A stretch of DNA of 34,459 nucleotides from positions 1 to 34,459 of the forward strand of contig CAMJMQ010000027.1 in assembly GCA_946407065.1 (NCBI GenBank). Direction: 5' to 3'. The DNA comes from an uncultured Clostridia bacterium (GTDB taxonomy: Bacteria; Bacillota; Clostridia; Oscillospirales; Acutalibacteraceae). The translations under genes were made by a program, and so were the position numbers. A model generated the notes under the pieces. The model was not told where the DNA came from. It saw nothing but the letters and a program-made list of their open reading frames with translations, and ran no database searches. This document shows positions 7,459 to 15,882 of this stretch, piece by piece (positions within the stretch are counted from its first letter, which is position 1; each line of letters opens with the position of its first letter).

Positions 7459-7623
7459 GTGAAAGACGAAAAAGACGCGTGGAGATCGTTTACCGAGAGT
7501 GGCAGTGTCATGGATTATCTTGCCTATAAAGAGATCCAACACCGGCACGGTGGTGAACAGCAAGAGGATAAGGATGAAGTTCAAAACCAAGGGTCTGATC
7601 ATCAAACAGCAGAATATCGGTGA
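7459..7623 (+). CDS. yqzL: YqzL-like small protein overlapping recO
   Basis: A 54-residue GTG-initiated ORF beginning VKDEKDAWRSFTESGSVMDY and continuing LAYKEIQ. The pattern W-x-x-F-x-x-[ST]-G-[SN]-[IV]-x-x-Y-L-x-[YF]-K-E matches the YqzL family, small proteins encoded between era and recO in Bacillus, the same position as here. AAGGGA lies eight bases upstream. The C-terminal half (after HRHGGEQQ) overlaps the first 50 bases of recO in another frame and is not like YqzL, so it may be a read-out tail. The overlap suggests translational coupling to recO. Function unknown. Confidence 0.75.
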   Translation: MKDEKDAWRSFTESGSVMDYLAYKEIQHRHGGEQQEDKDEVQNQGSDHQTAEYR

Positions 7624-8323
7624 ACGTGACAGGCTGGTATGGGTTTTGACAGAGAGCCACGGCATCCTGCGTGCGTTCGCGCGCGGCGCCAAAAATATCA
7701 AAAGCCCTAAGTGCGCCGGCACAGGGCTTTTATCATATGCGGCACTGACGATCTTTGAGGGGCGCGACAGCTACAGCATCGACGAAGCAGAGGCGCTCGA
7801 GCAGTTTATCGGCTTGCGCTCCGATATCGAGGATATGTCGCTCGCGCAGTACTTCTGCGAGCTGTGTCTGCATCTCTGTCCGACGGGACAGGAAGCTAAG
7901 GAACAGCTGCGGCTGGCGCTCAATTCGATCTACCTTTTGGCAAATAAAAAGCGTCCCGCGCAGCAGATCAAGATCTGCTTTGAGATGCGGCTGATCACCC
8001 TGTGCGGCTATATGCCCGACCTCGTGATGTGCGACATCTGCGGTACGTATGAAGCGCCCGAGATGGTCTTTGTGCCCCATACGGGCAAGCTCTACTGCTC
8101 CTCCTGCGCGGACAAGCACGGCATTCAAGGCGTGCGCCTGCCGATCTCCTCAATCACGGCGCTCAGACATACCGTGTACGCCGATTTTGACAAGCTCTTT
8201 TCCTTTGAACTCAAGGAGGAGCTCTTAGCGCCCTTGTCCCTCGCGTCGGAGCGCTATGTCGCCTACATGACGCAAAAGGACTATCCGACCTTACAATTCT
8301 ATAAAGCGATACAATCAACCTGA
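7574..8323 (+). CDS. recO: DNA repair protein RecO
   Basis: A 249-residue RecO, which loads RecA onto SSB-coated DNA with RecR and anneals ssDNA. An N-terminal OB fold (MKFKTKGLIIKQQNIGERDR) is followed by a helical region and a four-cysteine zinc site CDIC...CSSC near residues 157-180. The ATG at 7574 is chosen over the upstream in-frame ATG at 7499 because AAGAGG lies six bases before it and the N-terminus then matches the family. It overlaps the yqzL-like gene. mutS2 follows after 28 bases. Confidence 0.95.
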   Translation: MKFKTKGLIIKQQNIGERDRLVWVLTESHGILRAFARGAKNIKSPKCAGTGLLSYAALTIFEGRDSYSIDEAEALEQFIGLRSDIEDMSLAQYFCELCLHLCPTGQEAKEQLRLALNSIYLLANKKRPAQQIKICFEMRLITLCGYMPDLVMCDICGTYEAPEMVFVPHTGKLYCSSCADKHGIQGVRLPISSITALRHTVYADFDKLFSFELKEELLAPLSLASERYVAYMTQKDYPTLQFYKAIQST

Positions 8324-8351
8324 TCGGGAGATCAGCAACCATTGATGAATC

Positions 8352-10703
8352 ATGATGAACAGACATTTTAAAACACTGGAACTGGATAAAATCTTACATA
8401 TGTTGGCGGAGGAGACCTCCATCGACGAGGCAGGGGAGCTCGCGCTCGCTGTCGAGCCGCAGGTTGACCTGGATAAGGTCGAGTATCTGTTGACGCAGAC
8501 CGAGGACGCCCATATCCTGATCGGTCGATTCGGCGCGCCGTCCTTCGGCGGGATCAGCAACGTGACCAACGCCCTGCGCCGCGCCGAGGCAGGCGGCTGT
8601 CTGAATACCTCGGAGCTGCTCTCGATCGCGCGTGCGCTGCGTGTCATCAAGGGCGTGCGTGACTGGCACGCGCACTGTGCGGGCGTGAGTACCTCGCTGG
8701 ACGGCTACTTCCGCGCGCTGTATACCAATCCCAACCTCAGCGACCGCATCACCTCCTGTATCATCGGCGCGGACGAGATCTCGGACGGCGCGTCCAGAGA
8801 GCTTGCCGACATTCGACGTAAAATGCGGATCGCCGCGTCCAAGGCGCGTGAGGTACTGGACAAGATCATCCACTCCTCCACCTACCAAAAATATCTGCAG
8901 GAGGCGATCATCACCCAGCGCGACGGCAGATATGTTGTCCCCGTCAAGCAGGAATTCCGCTCTCAGGTCGCGGGTCTGGTGCATGACACCTCGTCGTCGG
9001 GCTCGACGGTCTTTATCGAGCCGATGGGCGTTGTCAACGCGAACAACGACATCCGCGTTCTCAAGGGTGAGGAAGAGAAGGAGATCGAGCGCATCCTCTT
9101 TGAGCTCAGCGGCTTATGTGCCGGCTGTGCGACCGATATCATCGAAAGCTACAAAACACTGGTTCAGCTGAACCTGATTTTCGCCAAAGCGCATTTGGCA
9201 TATAAAATGAAAGCGGTGCGCCCCGTGATGAACGACAGCGGCGTGGTCGAGCTGAAGGCGGCGCGTCATCCGCTGATCCCCAGGGATAAGGTCGTCCCCA
9301 CGGATATCCGACTGGGTGAGGACTTTGACACGCTGGTCATCACCGGCCCCAACACGGGCGGTAAGACCGTCTGCCTGAAAACGCTCGGACTGCTCACACT
9401 GATGGCGATGTGCGGCATGATGGTGCCCGCGTCGGATAACTCCCGCCTGTCGGTATTCCGCCGTGTGCTGGTGGATATCGGCGACGAGCAGAGCATCGAA
9501 CAGAGCCTGTCCACCTTCTCGGCGCACATCACGAACATCATCGGGATTTTGAAGCTGTGCAACCGCTCCACCCTCGCGGTGATCGATGAGCTGGGCGCCG
9601 GTACCGACCCTGTTGAGGGCGCGGCACTGGCGGTCGCGATTCTCGAAAAGCTCCGCGAACGCGGTGCGAAGATCGCCGCCACCACCCACTATTCCGAATT
9701 AAAGGAATTTGCACTGAAAACAGAGGGTGTGGAGAACGGCTGCTGTGAATTCGATGTCACCACCCTGCGCCCGACCTATAAGCTGCTTATCGGCGTGCCC
9801 GGTAAGAGCAACGCTTTCGCAATCAGCAAGCGTCTCGGCATGGAGGATGACGTCATCGAACGCGCCAAGCTCCTGACCTCCTCCGAGAGCCGCCAATTCG
9901 AGAATGTGGTCGAGAGTCTGGAGGTCAGCCGCAAGGAACTGGCGGACGAGCTGGAAAAAGCGCGTGAAGCGACCCTCGCCGCACAGCAAAAACAGGCACA
10001 GGCAGAAAAAGAGCTCGAGCGCGCCAAGGTCGAATCAAAGCGCGAGGTCGAAATGGCGAAGCACAAGGCACAGGAGCTTGCCGCCAAAACCAGAGCGCAG
10101 GCATACGCGATCATCGACGAGCTTGAACAGGCAAAGAAAAATCAAAGGTATGAGGCGGAGCAAAAGGCGAAGTTCAAGACAGGGATGAAAGTGCTGGAAG
10201 AAACCGCCGATCCCATCAAAGAATCCGAGCAGGGCGATTACAAGCTGCCCCGACCGTTGCAGGTCGGCGACAACGTCCTGATCTTCGATATCGATAAAAA
10301 GGCTGTCGTCCTCGAAAAACCCGAGAAGGACAGTGTGCTGGTGCAGGCGGGCATCATCAAGACCCGCGTTAAGCTCAACAATCTGCGGCTGTTGGAGACG
10401 GAGAAGGTCACCGTGCCCAAGCGCCGTGAACGCACCGTCACCAAGGACGTCAAGTCGCTCGCCAAAACCGAGATCGATGTGCGCGGACAGACCGCCGAGG
10501 AGGCGATCATGAGCGTAGACAGCGCCCTCGACAGCTGTATGCTCAGCAATATCCATATGCTCACGATCATCCACGGAAAGGGCACCGGCGTTTTGCGCTC
10601 GCGCATCCAGCAGTATCTCAGACATCATAAAGCGGTGGGGAGCTTCCGTCTGGGTACTTTCGGCGAGGGCGAAAGCGGCGTGACGATCGTAGAAATAAAA
10701 TAA
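8352..10703 (+). CDS. mutS2: Endonuclease MutS2 (MutSB) with Smr domain
   Basis: A 783-residue MutS2. It has the MutS core without the mismatch-recognition domain: the lever/clamp region, then the ATPase with GPNTGGKT near residue 333, IDELGAGTDP and the H-loop ATTHYSEL. A long charged coiled coil (about residues 515-620) follows, then a KOW-like segment and a complete C-terminal Smr nuclease domain (EIDVRGQTAEEA, HGKGTGVLR). MutS2 proteins suppress homologous recombination, and in Bacillus act on collided ribosomes. An in-frame TGA at 8346 fixes the start at 8352 or 8355. GGGAG lies about 21 bases upstream, so coupling to recO is possible. Confidence 0.96.
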   Translation: MMNRHFKTLELDKILHMLAEETSIDEAGELALAVEPQVDLDKVEYLLTQTEDAHILIGRFGAPSFGGISNVTNALRRAEAGGCLNTSELLSIARALRVIKGVRDWHAHCAGVSTSLDGYFRALYTNPNLSDRITSCIIGADEISDGASRELADIRRKMRIAASKAREVLDKIIHSSTYQKYLQEAIITQRDGRYVVPVKQEFRSQVAGLVHDTSSSGSTVFIEPMGVVNANNDIRVLKGEEEKEIERILFELSGLCAGCATDIIESYKTLVQLNLIFAKAHLAYKMKAVRPVMNDSGVVELKAARHPLIPRDKVVPTDIRLGEDFDTLVITGPNTGGKTVCLKTLGLLTLMAMCGMMVPASDNSRLSVFRRVLVDIGDEQSIEQSLSTFSAHITNIIGILKLCNRSTLAVIDELGAGTDPVEGAALAVAILEKLRERGAKIAATTHYSELKEFALKTEGVENGCCEFDVTTLRPTYKLLIGVPGKSNAFAISKRLGMEDDVIERAKLLTSSESRQFENVVESLEVSRKELADELEKAREATLAAQQKQAQAEKELERAKVESKREVEMAKHKAQELAAKTRAQAYAIIDELEQAKKNQRYEAEQKAKFKTGMKVLEETADPIKESEQGDYKLPRPLQVGDNVLIFDIDKKAVVLEKPEKDSVLVQAGIIKTRVKLNNLRLLETEKVTVPKRRERTVTKDVKSLAKTEIDVRGQTAEEAIMSVDSALDSCMLSNIHMLTIIHGKGTGVLRSRIQQYLRHHKAVGSFRLGTFGEGESGVTIVEIK

Positions 10704-10714
10704 TCACACGTTTG

Positions 10715-10763
10715 TAGGAACCGATCGCGCATTTCCATTCGGGGCGTCAAGCCGCCTACAGAT
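10715..10763. repeat. Short foldback of the GTAGG family after mutS2
   Basis: Begins TGTAGGAACCG and ends AAGCCGCCTACA, giving loosely complementary ends typical of the GTAGGG palindromes found elsewhere in the window. It fills most of the 84-base gap before the next gene. Confidence 0.45.
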
Positions 10764-10787
10764 TCATGTTTACATAAGGGGTAAGAT

Positions 10788-11603
10788 ATGAAAAGAATAT
10801 GGATATTATTGCTGGCGGTGATGCTCCTGCTTGTCGGCTGTGCGAAAAATGTCGAAGCAACGCCCGACAGTGCGACGGCGGATTCCGCTTCAGCCGATGA
10901 GGTGACACAACCACCTACCCAGCCGCCGACGCTGCCGCCCACCGAGCCGCCGACCATCGAGGAGCTGGCGCAGCGGCAGTATGATAAGATCCTGAACGGC
11001 TCCTATGCCGACTATGCCCAGCTCGAGGATGTGGAGGCGCTCAACCAGATGAACGGTATGCAGGCGGGATGCGAGGCGCTCGCCTTGACCGCCGCGCTGA
11101 GCCACTTTGGTTTCGATCTGGATATCGACGACATTGTGGATGATTACATGGTCTATGACAACAATTTCGTCATCGGTTACTGCGGCAATCCGCGCCGATT
11201 TTATGACGGGGCGGGCATCTATCCGCCCGGCATGGTGACGACGGCATGGAATTTTATTGATGAAAACGACGTCGAGCTGTATCCCTTTGATACAACGGGA
11301 CTGAGTATGAATGAGCTGTATCGCTTTGTCGACGCGGGATGCCCCGTGTTGATCTGGACAACCTATGACCGCACCAGCCCCCGCATCGAGCAGTATAAGG
11401 AATATGATGGCGTCAAATATCCGTGGTATGATACGGAGCACTGCGTTTGTCTGTACGGCTACGATCTGGAGGACAACGAGGTCAAGATCGCCGATTCGTG
11501 GGGCGGCGTGACCAAGTGGGAGGACGCCGACCGCTTTGAAAAGATCTATGACGAGTGCGGACGGTTCTCGTTGGTGCTGATGGATACATCGAAGTTAAGA
11601 TAA
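10788..11603 (+). CDS. C39-like papain-fold lipoprotein
   Basis: A 271-residue lipoprotein. The signal peptide MKRIWILLLAVMLLLVGCAK has lipobox LVGC (Cys18). A Pro/Thr linker (TQPPTQPPTLPPTEPPT, about residues 44-60) is followed by a peptidase C39-like (BtrH/peptidase C39_2 type) domain. The likely triad is Cys102 in AGCEALALTAAL, the His in DTEHCVCLYGY near residue 220 and the Asp in IADSWGG. Such proteins are secreted cysteine peptidases or hydrolases anchored at the membrane; substrate unknown. AAGGGG six bases upstream supports the start. No partner ABC exporter is nearby, so this is not a bacteriocin-processing transporter. Confidence 0.85.
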   Translation: MKRIWILLLAVMLLLVGCAKNVEATPDSATADSASADEVTQPPTQPPTLPPTEPPTIEELAQRQYDKILNGSYADYAQLEDVEALNQMNGMQAGCEALALTAALSHFGFDLDIDDIVDDYMVYDNNFVIGYCGNPRRFYDGAGIYPPGMVTTAWNFIDENDVELYPFDTTGLSMNELYRFVDAGCPVLIWTTYDRTSPRIEQYKEYDGVKYPWYDTEHCVCLYGYDLEDNEVKIADSWGGVTKWEDADRFEKIYDECGRFSLVLMDTSKLR

Positions 11604-11667
11604 CGGAGAATAGAGAACAGTGTCGGTCACTCGCGTGACACAAGTGTCACGCTCAAACATTTTCATA

Positions 11668-11750
11668 GTAGGGCGGGGGTGCTCCCCGTTGGGGAGACGT
11701 CACGAAGTGACAGTGGGGGAGGCGTCTCCGCCGAGGAATGCTCCCGCCGC
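11668..11750 (+). repeat. Composite palindromic repeat (short version)
   Basis: An 83-base run of small hairpins (CTCCCC-GTT-GGGGAG, GTCAC-GAA-GTGAC, GGCGTCTCCGCC) beginning GTAGGGC and ending CTCCCGCCGC. The same unit occurs inverted at 25759-25903 with about 60 extra bases in its middle. Confidence 0.85.
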
Positions 11751-11782
11751 AAAGCACAACTTATCAAACAGAGGAAACAAAA

Positions 11783-12253
11783 ATGTTCAGAAAAATGCGG
11801 CGCTTCAAACAGCAATTGACAAATGAAGAATGCGAACGTATCCTCCGTGCCCAAAAGCGCGGGGTGTTGGCGGTGCTCGGCGATGAGGGTTATCCCTACG
11901 CTGTACCGCTCAACTTTGTCTATGAAAACGGTTGCATCTATTTTCACTCTGCCGTAGCGGGTCACAAGCTCGAGGCGATCCGCGCATATGACAAAGGCTC
12001 GTTCAACGTGCTCGGTGAACCGCAAAAGGCGGATGACGGCTGGTCGTATTTCTTCGACAGCGTCACCGCGTTCGGCAGACTGCGCGAGGTGACCGATCCG
12101 ATTGAAAAGACCGAGCATCTCCGCAAGCTCGGCAACAAGTATTTCCCGAACACCGAGATGACCGAGAGCGATATACAGAAGAACGGCGACAGATGCGCCG
12201 TGATCGAGTTGAAGATCGAGCACATGACCGGCAAGCATGTGCATGAAAGATAA
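11783..12253 (+). CDS. PNPOx-like flavin-binding protein (NimA/pyridoxamine oxidase family)
   Basis: A 156-residue split-barrel protein of the pyridoxamine-5'-phosphate-oxidase-like superfamily, closest in pattern to NimA-type nitroimidazole-resistance proteins. The N-terminus MFRKMRRFKQQLTNEECERI is followed by GVLAVLGDEGYPYAVPLNF and YFHSAVAGHKLEAI, typical of FMN- or heme-binding members. The ATG at 11783 has GAGGAAA eight bases upstream; the earlier in-frame start at 11738 lies in repeat sequence. Family members reduce small molecules or bind cofactors; the actual substrate cannot be told, and the name does not by itself mean drug resistance. Confidence 0.88.
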   Translation: MFRKMRRFKQQLTNEECERILRAQKRGVLAVLGDEGYPYAVPLNFVYENGCIYFHSAVAGHKLEAIRAYDKGSFNVLGEPQKADDGWSYFFDSVTAFGRLREVTDPIEKTEHLRKLGNKYFPNTEMTESDIQKNGDRCAVIELKIEHMTGKHVHER

Positions 12254-12285
12254 TCCGCAGGAATTACTGACAGTTGTGTTATTAT

Positions 12286-12409
12286 TGTAGGGGAGGGGCT
12301 TGCTCCTCCCGAAGCGTTTGTTAAACAGCTGTTTATTTCAGAGTAAACCGTAGCTTTCGCTTCGCGAATGTCCCTTTGGGACACGGGAGCAGCAAGCCGC
12401 TCCCCTACA
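12286..12409. repeat. 124-base element with 26-base terminal inverted repeats
   Basis: The left end TGTAGGGGAGGGGCTTGCTC is mirrored by the right end, which reads AGCAAGCCGCTCCCCTACA, over about 26 bases with few mismatches. Smaller hairpins lie inside (for example GTCCC-TTT-GGGAC). It fills the gap between the PNPOx gene and uvrC. Confidence 0.85.
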
Positions 12410-12442
12410 CTTATTTATAAAGCAGATTGAAATGGAGGTGAA

Positions 12443-14281
12443 ATGATGAATCCGAAGTTGAAGGAGCTGCGCACCAAGGCGATGGCGCTGCCGCTGCAGC
12501 CGGGCGTTTATATCATGAAAAACGCCCAAGGTGAGATCATCTATATCGGCAAAGCCAAGAAGCTCAAAAACCGTGTCAGCCAGTATTTCGGCTCCCAGAA
12601 CAACCACACCGAAAAGGTGCGCCGCATGGTGGACAATGTTGACGACTTCGAATACATCATCACCGACAGCGAGTTTGAGTGCCTGATCCTCGAGTGCTCG
12701 CTGATCAAACAGCACACCCCGAAATATAATATATTATTAAAAGACGATAAGGGCTACAGCTACATCCGCGTCACCAATGAGCCGTGGCGCAGGCTCAGCT
12801 ATGTCTTGCAAAAGGCGGATGACAGCGCGCGGTACATCGGGCCGTATAAATCGAGCTACTACGTCAAGTCGTCGGTGGAGGAGGCGAACAAGATCTTCGG
12901 GCTGCCGACCTGTAACCGCCGTTTCCCCGAGGATTTCGGGCGCTATCGTCCGTGCCTGAATTTCCACATCAAGCAGTGCTGCGCCCCCTGTACGGGGCGC
13001 GTCAAGCTCAAGGATTATAACGAGCGCGTCGAGAATGCGCTCGAGTATCTGTCGGGCGACAGCAGCAAGACCCTGCGCGAATTGCAGGAGCGGATGGCTG
13101 CCGCGGCAGAGGCGCTGGACTTTGAGCGCGCCGCGCATTACCGTGACCAGATCGCCGCGATGAAGAAGATGCGCGACAAGCAGAAGGTTGTGGATATCCA
13201 CCTCGACGAGCTGGATGTGATCGCCGTCGCGCGGCAGGAGAGCAAAGGCTCTGCCACCGTCCTGCGGTTCAACGAATCGCGCCTGTACGATACTGAGAAC
13301 TTCATCATCGACGATGTGGATGACGAGGTCGATTTCCGCTCCCAGTTCATCCTGCGCTACTACACCCTGCGAAATGAGATCCCCTCGCACATCGCCCTCG
13401 ACGGCGAGATCGAGGATAGAGAGAATACCGAGCGCTGGCTCAGTGAGAAAAAGGGAAAACGTGTGTATCTGAGCGTTCCTCAGCGCGGCACGCAGAAAAA
13501 CCTCGTTGAGATGTGCCGTAAAAACGCGTTTGAGTCCCTCGGACAGCTCAAGGGCGTTACCGGCAGGCAGTTGAGCGTGCTGGATGAGCTGAAAGACCTG
13601 CTCGGTCTGGAAAAGATCCCCGAATATATCGAGAGCTACGATATCTCCAACCTCGCCGGCGCGGATAACGTCGCGGGCATGGTCGTGTTCGAGAATGCCC
13701 GCCCGCTGAAAAGCGCCTACCGCAAGTTCAAGATCAAGTCGTTCTCCGGACAGGACGACTACGGCTCCATGGCGGAGGTGCTCACCCGCCGATTGAATGA
13801 ATACAAAAAAGCGCAGGAGGAGGGCGTGTCTACCGGCTTCGGCAGACTGCCCGATCTCATCCTGCTTGACGGCGGCAAGGGACAGGTCGGCGCCGTGCTG
13901 CCCGTGGTAGCGGCGTCGGGACTGAGCATCCCCGTGTTCGGTATGGTCAAGGATGACCACCACCGCACCCGCGCCATCGTCAGCGATGCGGGCGAGATCG
14001 CCTTGCGACCCAATCGCGCGGCGTTCACCTTTGTGACCAATATCCAGGACGAGGTGCACCGCTATGCGATCGGCTTCAACCGCCAGCAGCGCAAGCGTGT
14101 GTTGGGATCGTCCTTGGAGGAGATCCCGGGGATCGGCAAGAAGCGTGCCAAGGAGTTGATCCGCTTCTTCCGCACGATCAAGAATATCAGCAGCGCGTCA
14201 CTCGAGGAGCTCGAGCAGGCGCCCGGCATGACCCACCCCGCCGCGCTGAATGTCTACAACTATTTTCATGAGGATGCATAG
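12443..14281 (+). CDS. uvrC: Excinuclease ABC subunit C
   Basis: A 612-residue UvrC, the dual-incision nuclease of nucleotide excision repair. The GIY-YIG domain is at the start (GVYIMKNAQGEIIYIGKAK), a cysteine cluster near residues 155-190 (CNRRF, C, CCAPC), a UVR motif around residue 215-235 (EALDFERAAHYRDQI), the RNase H-like nuclease (ESYDISNLAG, LILLDGGKGQ) and a C-terminal helix-hairpin-helix (IPGIGKKRAKELI). GGAGGTG just upstream supports a start at 12443 or 12446. All catalytic regions look intact and the length is normal. Confidence 0.97.
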   Translation: MMNPKLKELRTKAMALPLQPGVYIMKNAQGEIIYIGKAKKLKNRVSQYFGSQNNHTEKVRRMVDNVDDFEYIITDSEFECLILECSLIKQHTPKYNILLKDDKGYSYIRVTNEPWRRLSYVLQKADDSARYIGPYKSSYYVKSSVEEANKIFGLPTCNRRFPEDFGRYRPCLNFHIKQCCAPCTGRVKLKDYNERVENALEYLSGDSSKTLRELQERMAAAAEALDFERAAHYRDQIAAMKKMRDKQKVVDIHLDELDVIAVARQESKGSATVLRFNESRLYDTENFIIDDVDDEVDFRSQFILRYYTLRNEIPSHIALDGEIEDRENTERWLSEKKGKRVYLSVPQRGTQKNLVEMCRKNAFESLGQLKGVTGRQLSVLDELKDLLGLEKIPEYIESYDISNLAGADNVAGMVVFENARPLKSAYRKFKIKSFSGQDDYGSMAEVLTRRLNEYKKAQEEGVSTGFGRLPDLILLDGGKGQVGAVLPVVAASGLSIPVFGMVKDDHHRTRAIVSDAGEIALRPNRAAFTFVTNIQDEVHRYAIGFNRQQRKRVLGSSLEEIPGIGKKRAKELIRFFRTIKNISSASLEELEQAPGMTHPAALNVYNYFHEDA

Positions 14282-14302
14282 GCTCCCAAAGCAAAGAAAG
14301 AA

Positions 14303-14740
14303 ATGAGTCATATGAAAAAGAAAATCATTATTATCATATTATTCGTTGTTTTGGGTGCTATTTTGATTGCGTTAAGCATCCCCGGGATGAAATATATTAA
14401 TAATTATTTTACATGGGGAGACACCTATGACAATAAATATGCTGTTGAATGGATCAGTACAGATAAACACTTATCGTTTGTGGTAACGAGCAGCAAAGGT
14501 ATTCAAGGCAGAGGCGTCTATCAGGGAAAATATGTTGATAACAACGGTTCTGAATATGAGACTAAAGTTATAAGAGAAGTAGGATTAACCATACGAACGA
14601 AAGATGAATTATTCGTTCTATCCGGAATTGGACACATGAATTATTTTGCCGATTCATTGACCGTCAATGTCGAAAAAGTCGATGCGGACATTTCAATATA
14701 TAAACTGGGAGATACAATAGTTTTTAAAAAACAGAAATAG
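14303..14740 (+). CDS. AT-rich single-pass membrane protein, unknown
   Basis: A 145-residue protein with a positively charged N-terminus (MSHMKKK) and one strong membrane segment (about residues 8-28). An exported domain of beta-strand character follows. I do not recognise a family. Its DNA is clearly more AT-rich than uvrC before it and rsmD after it, with codons such as ATA, TTA and AAA, which suggests recent acquisition or weak selection. The ribosome binding site is weak (AAAGAAAG). It begins 21 bases after uvrC, so it may be read from the same message. Confidence 0.7.
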   Translation: MSHMKKKIIIIILFVVLGAILIALSIPGMKYINNYFTWGDTYDNKYAVEWISTDKHLSFVVTSSKGIQGRGVYQGKYVDNNGSEYETKVIREVGLTIRTKDELFVLSGIGHMNYFADSLTVNVEKVDADISIYKLGDTIVFKKQK

Positions 14741-14786
14741 TGATTCGTGATCAGATTTATCAGTATCAAATGAAGGAGGGCAAGCG

Positions 14787-15341
14787 GTGCGTGTGATCAC
14801 CGGCTCTGCGCGAGGCAGGGCGTTAGAGACCTTAAAGGGCGAGGATATCGTCCGACCGACGACCGACAAGGTCAAGGGGGCGGTTTTTTCCTCCGTACAA
14901 TTCGAGATCGAGGGGCGCGATTTCATCGATGTTTTCGCGGGCTCCGGTCAAATGGGGATCGAGGCGCTGTCCCGCGGCGCGAGGAGCGCGGTTTTTCTTG
15001 ATTCTTCCAAAAAAGCCATTGCGGTAATCGAACGCAACCTAAAGGTTACAAACCTGCAACAATTTGCGACAGTCATCTGCGCCGACTCGGTCGCGTATCT
15101 CAAAAACACCACCCGCGAATTCGACGTCGCCTTTCTCGATCCCCCCTATAATCGCGGAATATTGCAGGAAATCATGCCAATTATTGCACAAAGAATGAAA
15201 AAAACAGGGGTCATTATTTGTGAAAGTGCATTAAATGATAAAATATTACAAAAATATTACAAATTTACTCTTGACAGAGAACGAACCTATGGTAAAATAA
15301 GGGTAAGCACATATCGTCATGAAGATTTTGTCGGCGACTGA
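14787..15341 (+). CDS. rsmD: 16S rRNA (guanine-966-N2)-methyltransferase RsmD
   Basis: A 184-residue RsmD-family SAM methyltransferase. It shows RPTTDKVKGAVFSSV, the SAM-binding FIDVFAGSGQMGIEALSRGA and the catalytic DPPY (FLDPPYNRG, near residue 117). The enzyme methylates G966 of 16S rRNA. GTG at 14787 is the start, with GGAGGG seven bases upstream and the expected MRVITGSARGR N-terminus. coaD follows, the classic rsmD-coaD pairing. The last third is locally AT-rich. Confidence 0.95.
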   Translation: MRVITGSARGRALETLKGEDIVRPTTDKVKGAVFSSVQFEIEGRDFIDVFAGSGQMGIEALSRGARSAVFLDSSKKAIAVIERNLKVTNLQQFATVICADSVAYLKNTTREFDVAFLDPPYNRGILQEIMPIIAQRMKKTGVIICESALNDKILQKYYKFTLDRERTYGKIRVSTYRHEDFVGD

Positions 15342-15385
15342 CGCCGATAGGATATGTGACTGAAAAGCAAGGTTAGGAACGTTCT

Positions 15386-15877
15386 ATGCACAGTACCGTG
15401 ATATGCCCCGGCAGCTTTGATCCTGTCACCCTCGGACACATCGACATCATCACCCGCGCGAGCAGGATGTTTGATCATGTGATCGTCGGCGTTTTCGCAA
15501 ACGGTGAAAAGCATCCTTTGTTCTCGATGGAGGAGAGGATCGACTTTTTACAGCGGACGGTCGGCGATATCCCGAACGTCAAGGTGATCGGATGTGACGG
15601 GCTGTTGGCGCAGTGCGCGAAGGATCTCGGCGCTTCGGCAGTCGTAAGAGGACTGCGTGCGGTATCGGACTTCGAGTATGAATTCCAGATGGCGCTGACG
15701 AACCGAAAGCTGAACCCCGAGCTCGACACCGTCTTTTTGGCGAGTGACGCGAGCTACACCTATCTGAGCTCTTCGATCGTAAAGAATGTTGCGTATCACG
15801 GCGGCGATATCTCTAATTTTGTTCCCGCCTGTATTCATGACGAGATCTTCAAACGAATTTACATTGAAAGGAAATAA
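15386..15877 (+). CDS. coaD: Phosphopantetheine adenylyltransferase
   Basis: A 163-residue CoaD, the penultimate enzyme of coenzyme A synthesis, transferring AMP from ATP to 4'-phosphopantetheine. The nucleotidyltransferase motif is CPGSFDPVTLGHIDII (TxGH) at residues 6-21. GLRAVSDFEYEFQMALTNR and the C-terminal YLSSSIVKNVAYHGGDISNFVP are family hallmarks. The length is typical. It lies between rsmD and a coiled-coil gene that starts five bases downstream, implying cotranscription. Confidence 0.97.
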   Translation: MHSTVICPGSFDPVTLGHIDIITRASRMFDHVIVGVFANGEKHPLFSMEERIDFLQRTVGDIPNVKVIGCDGLLAQCAKDLGASAVVRGLRAVSDFEYEFQMALTNRKLNPELDTVFLASDASYTYLSSSIVKNVAYHGGDISNFVPACIHDEIFKRIYIERK

Positions 15878-15882
15878 GTAAA

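Noticed and set aside
12737..14059. 440-codon open frame on the minus strand within uvrC
   Set aside because: It is a shadow of uvrC in a GC-rich region; the protein has no recognisable motif and uvrC is intact and complete.
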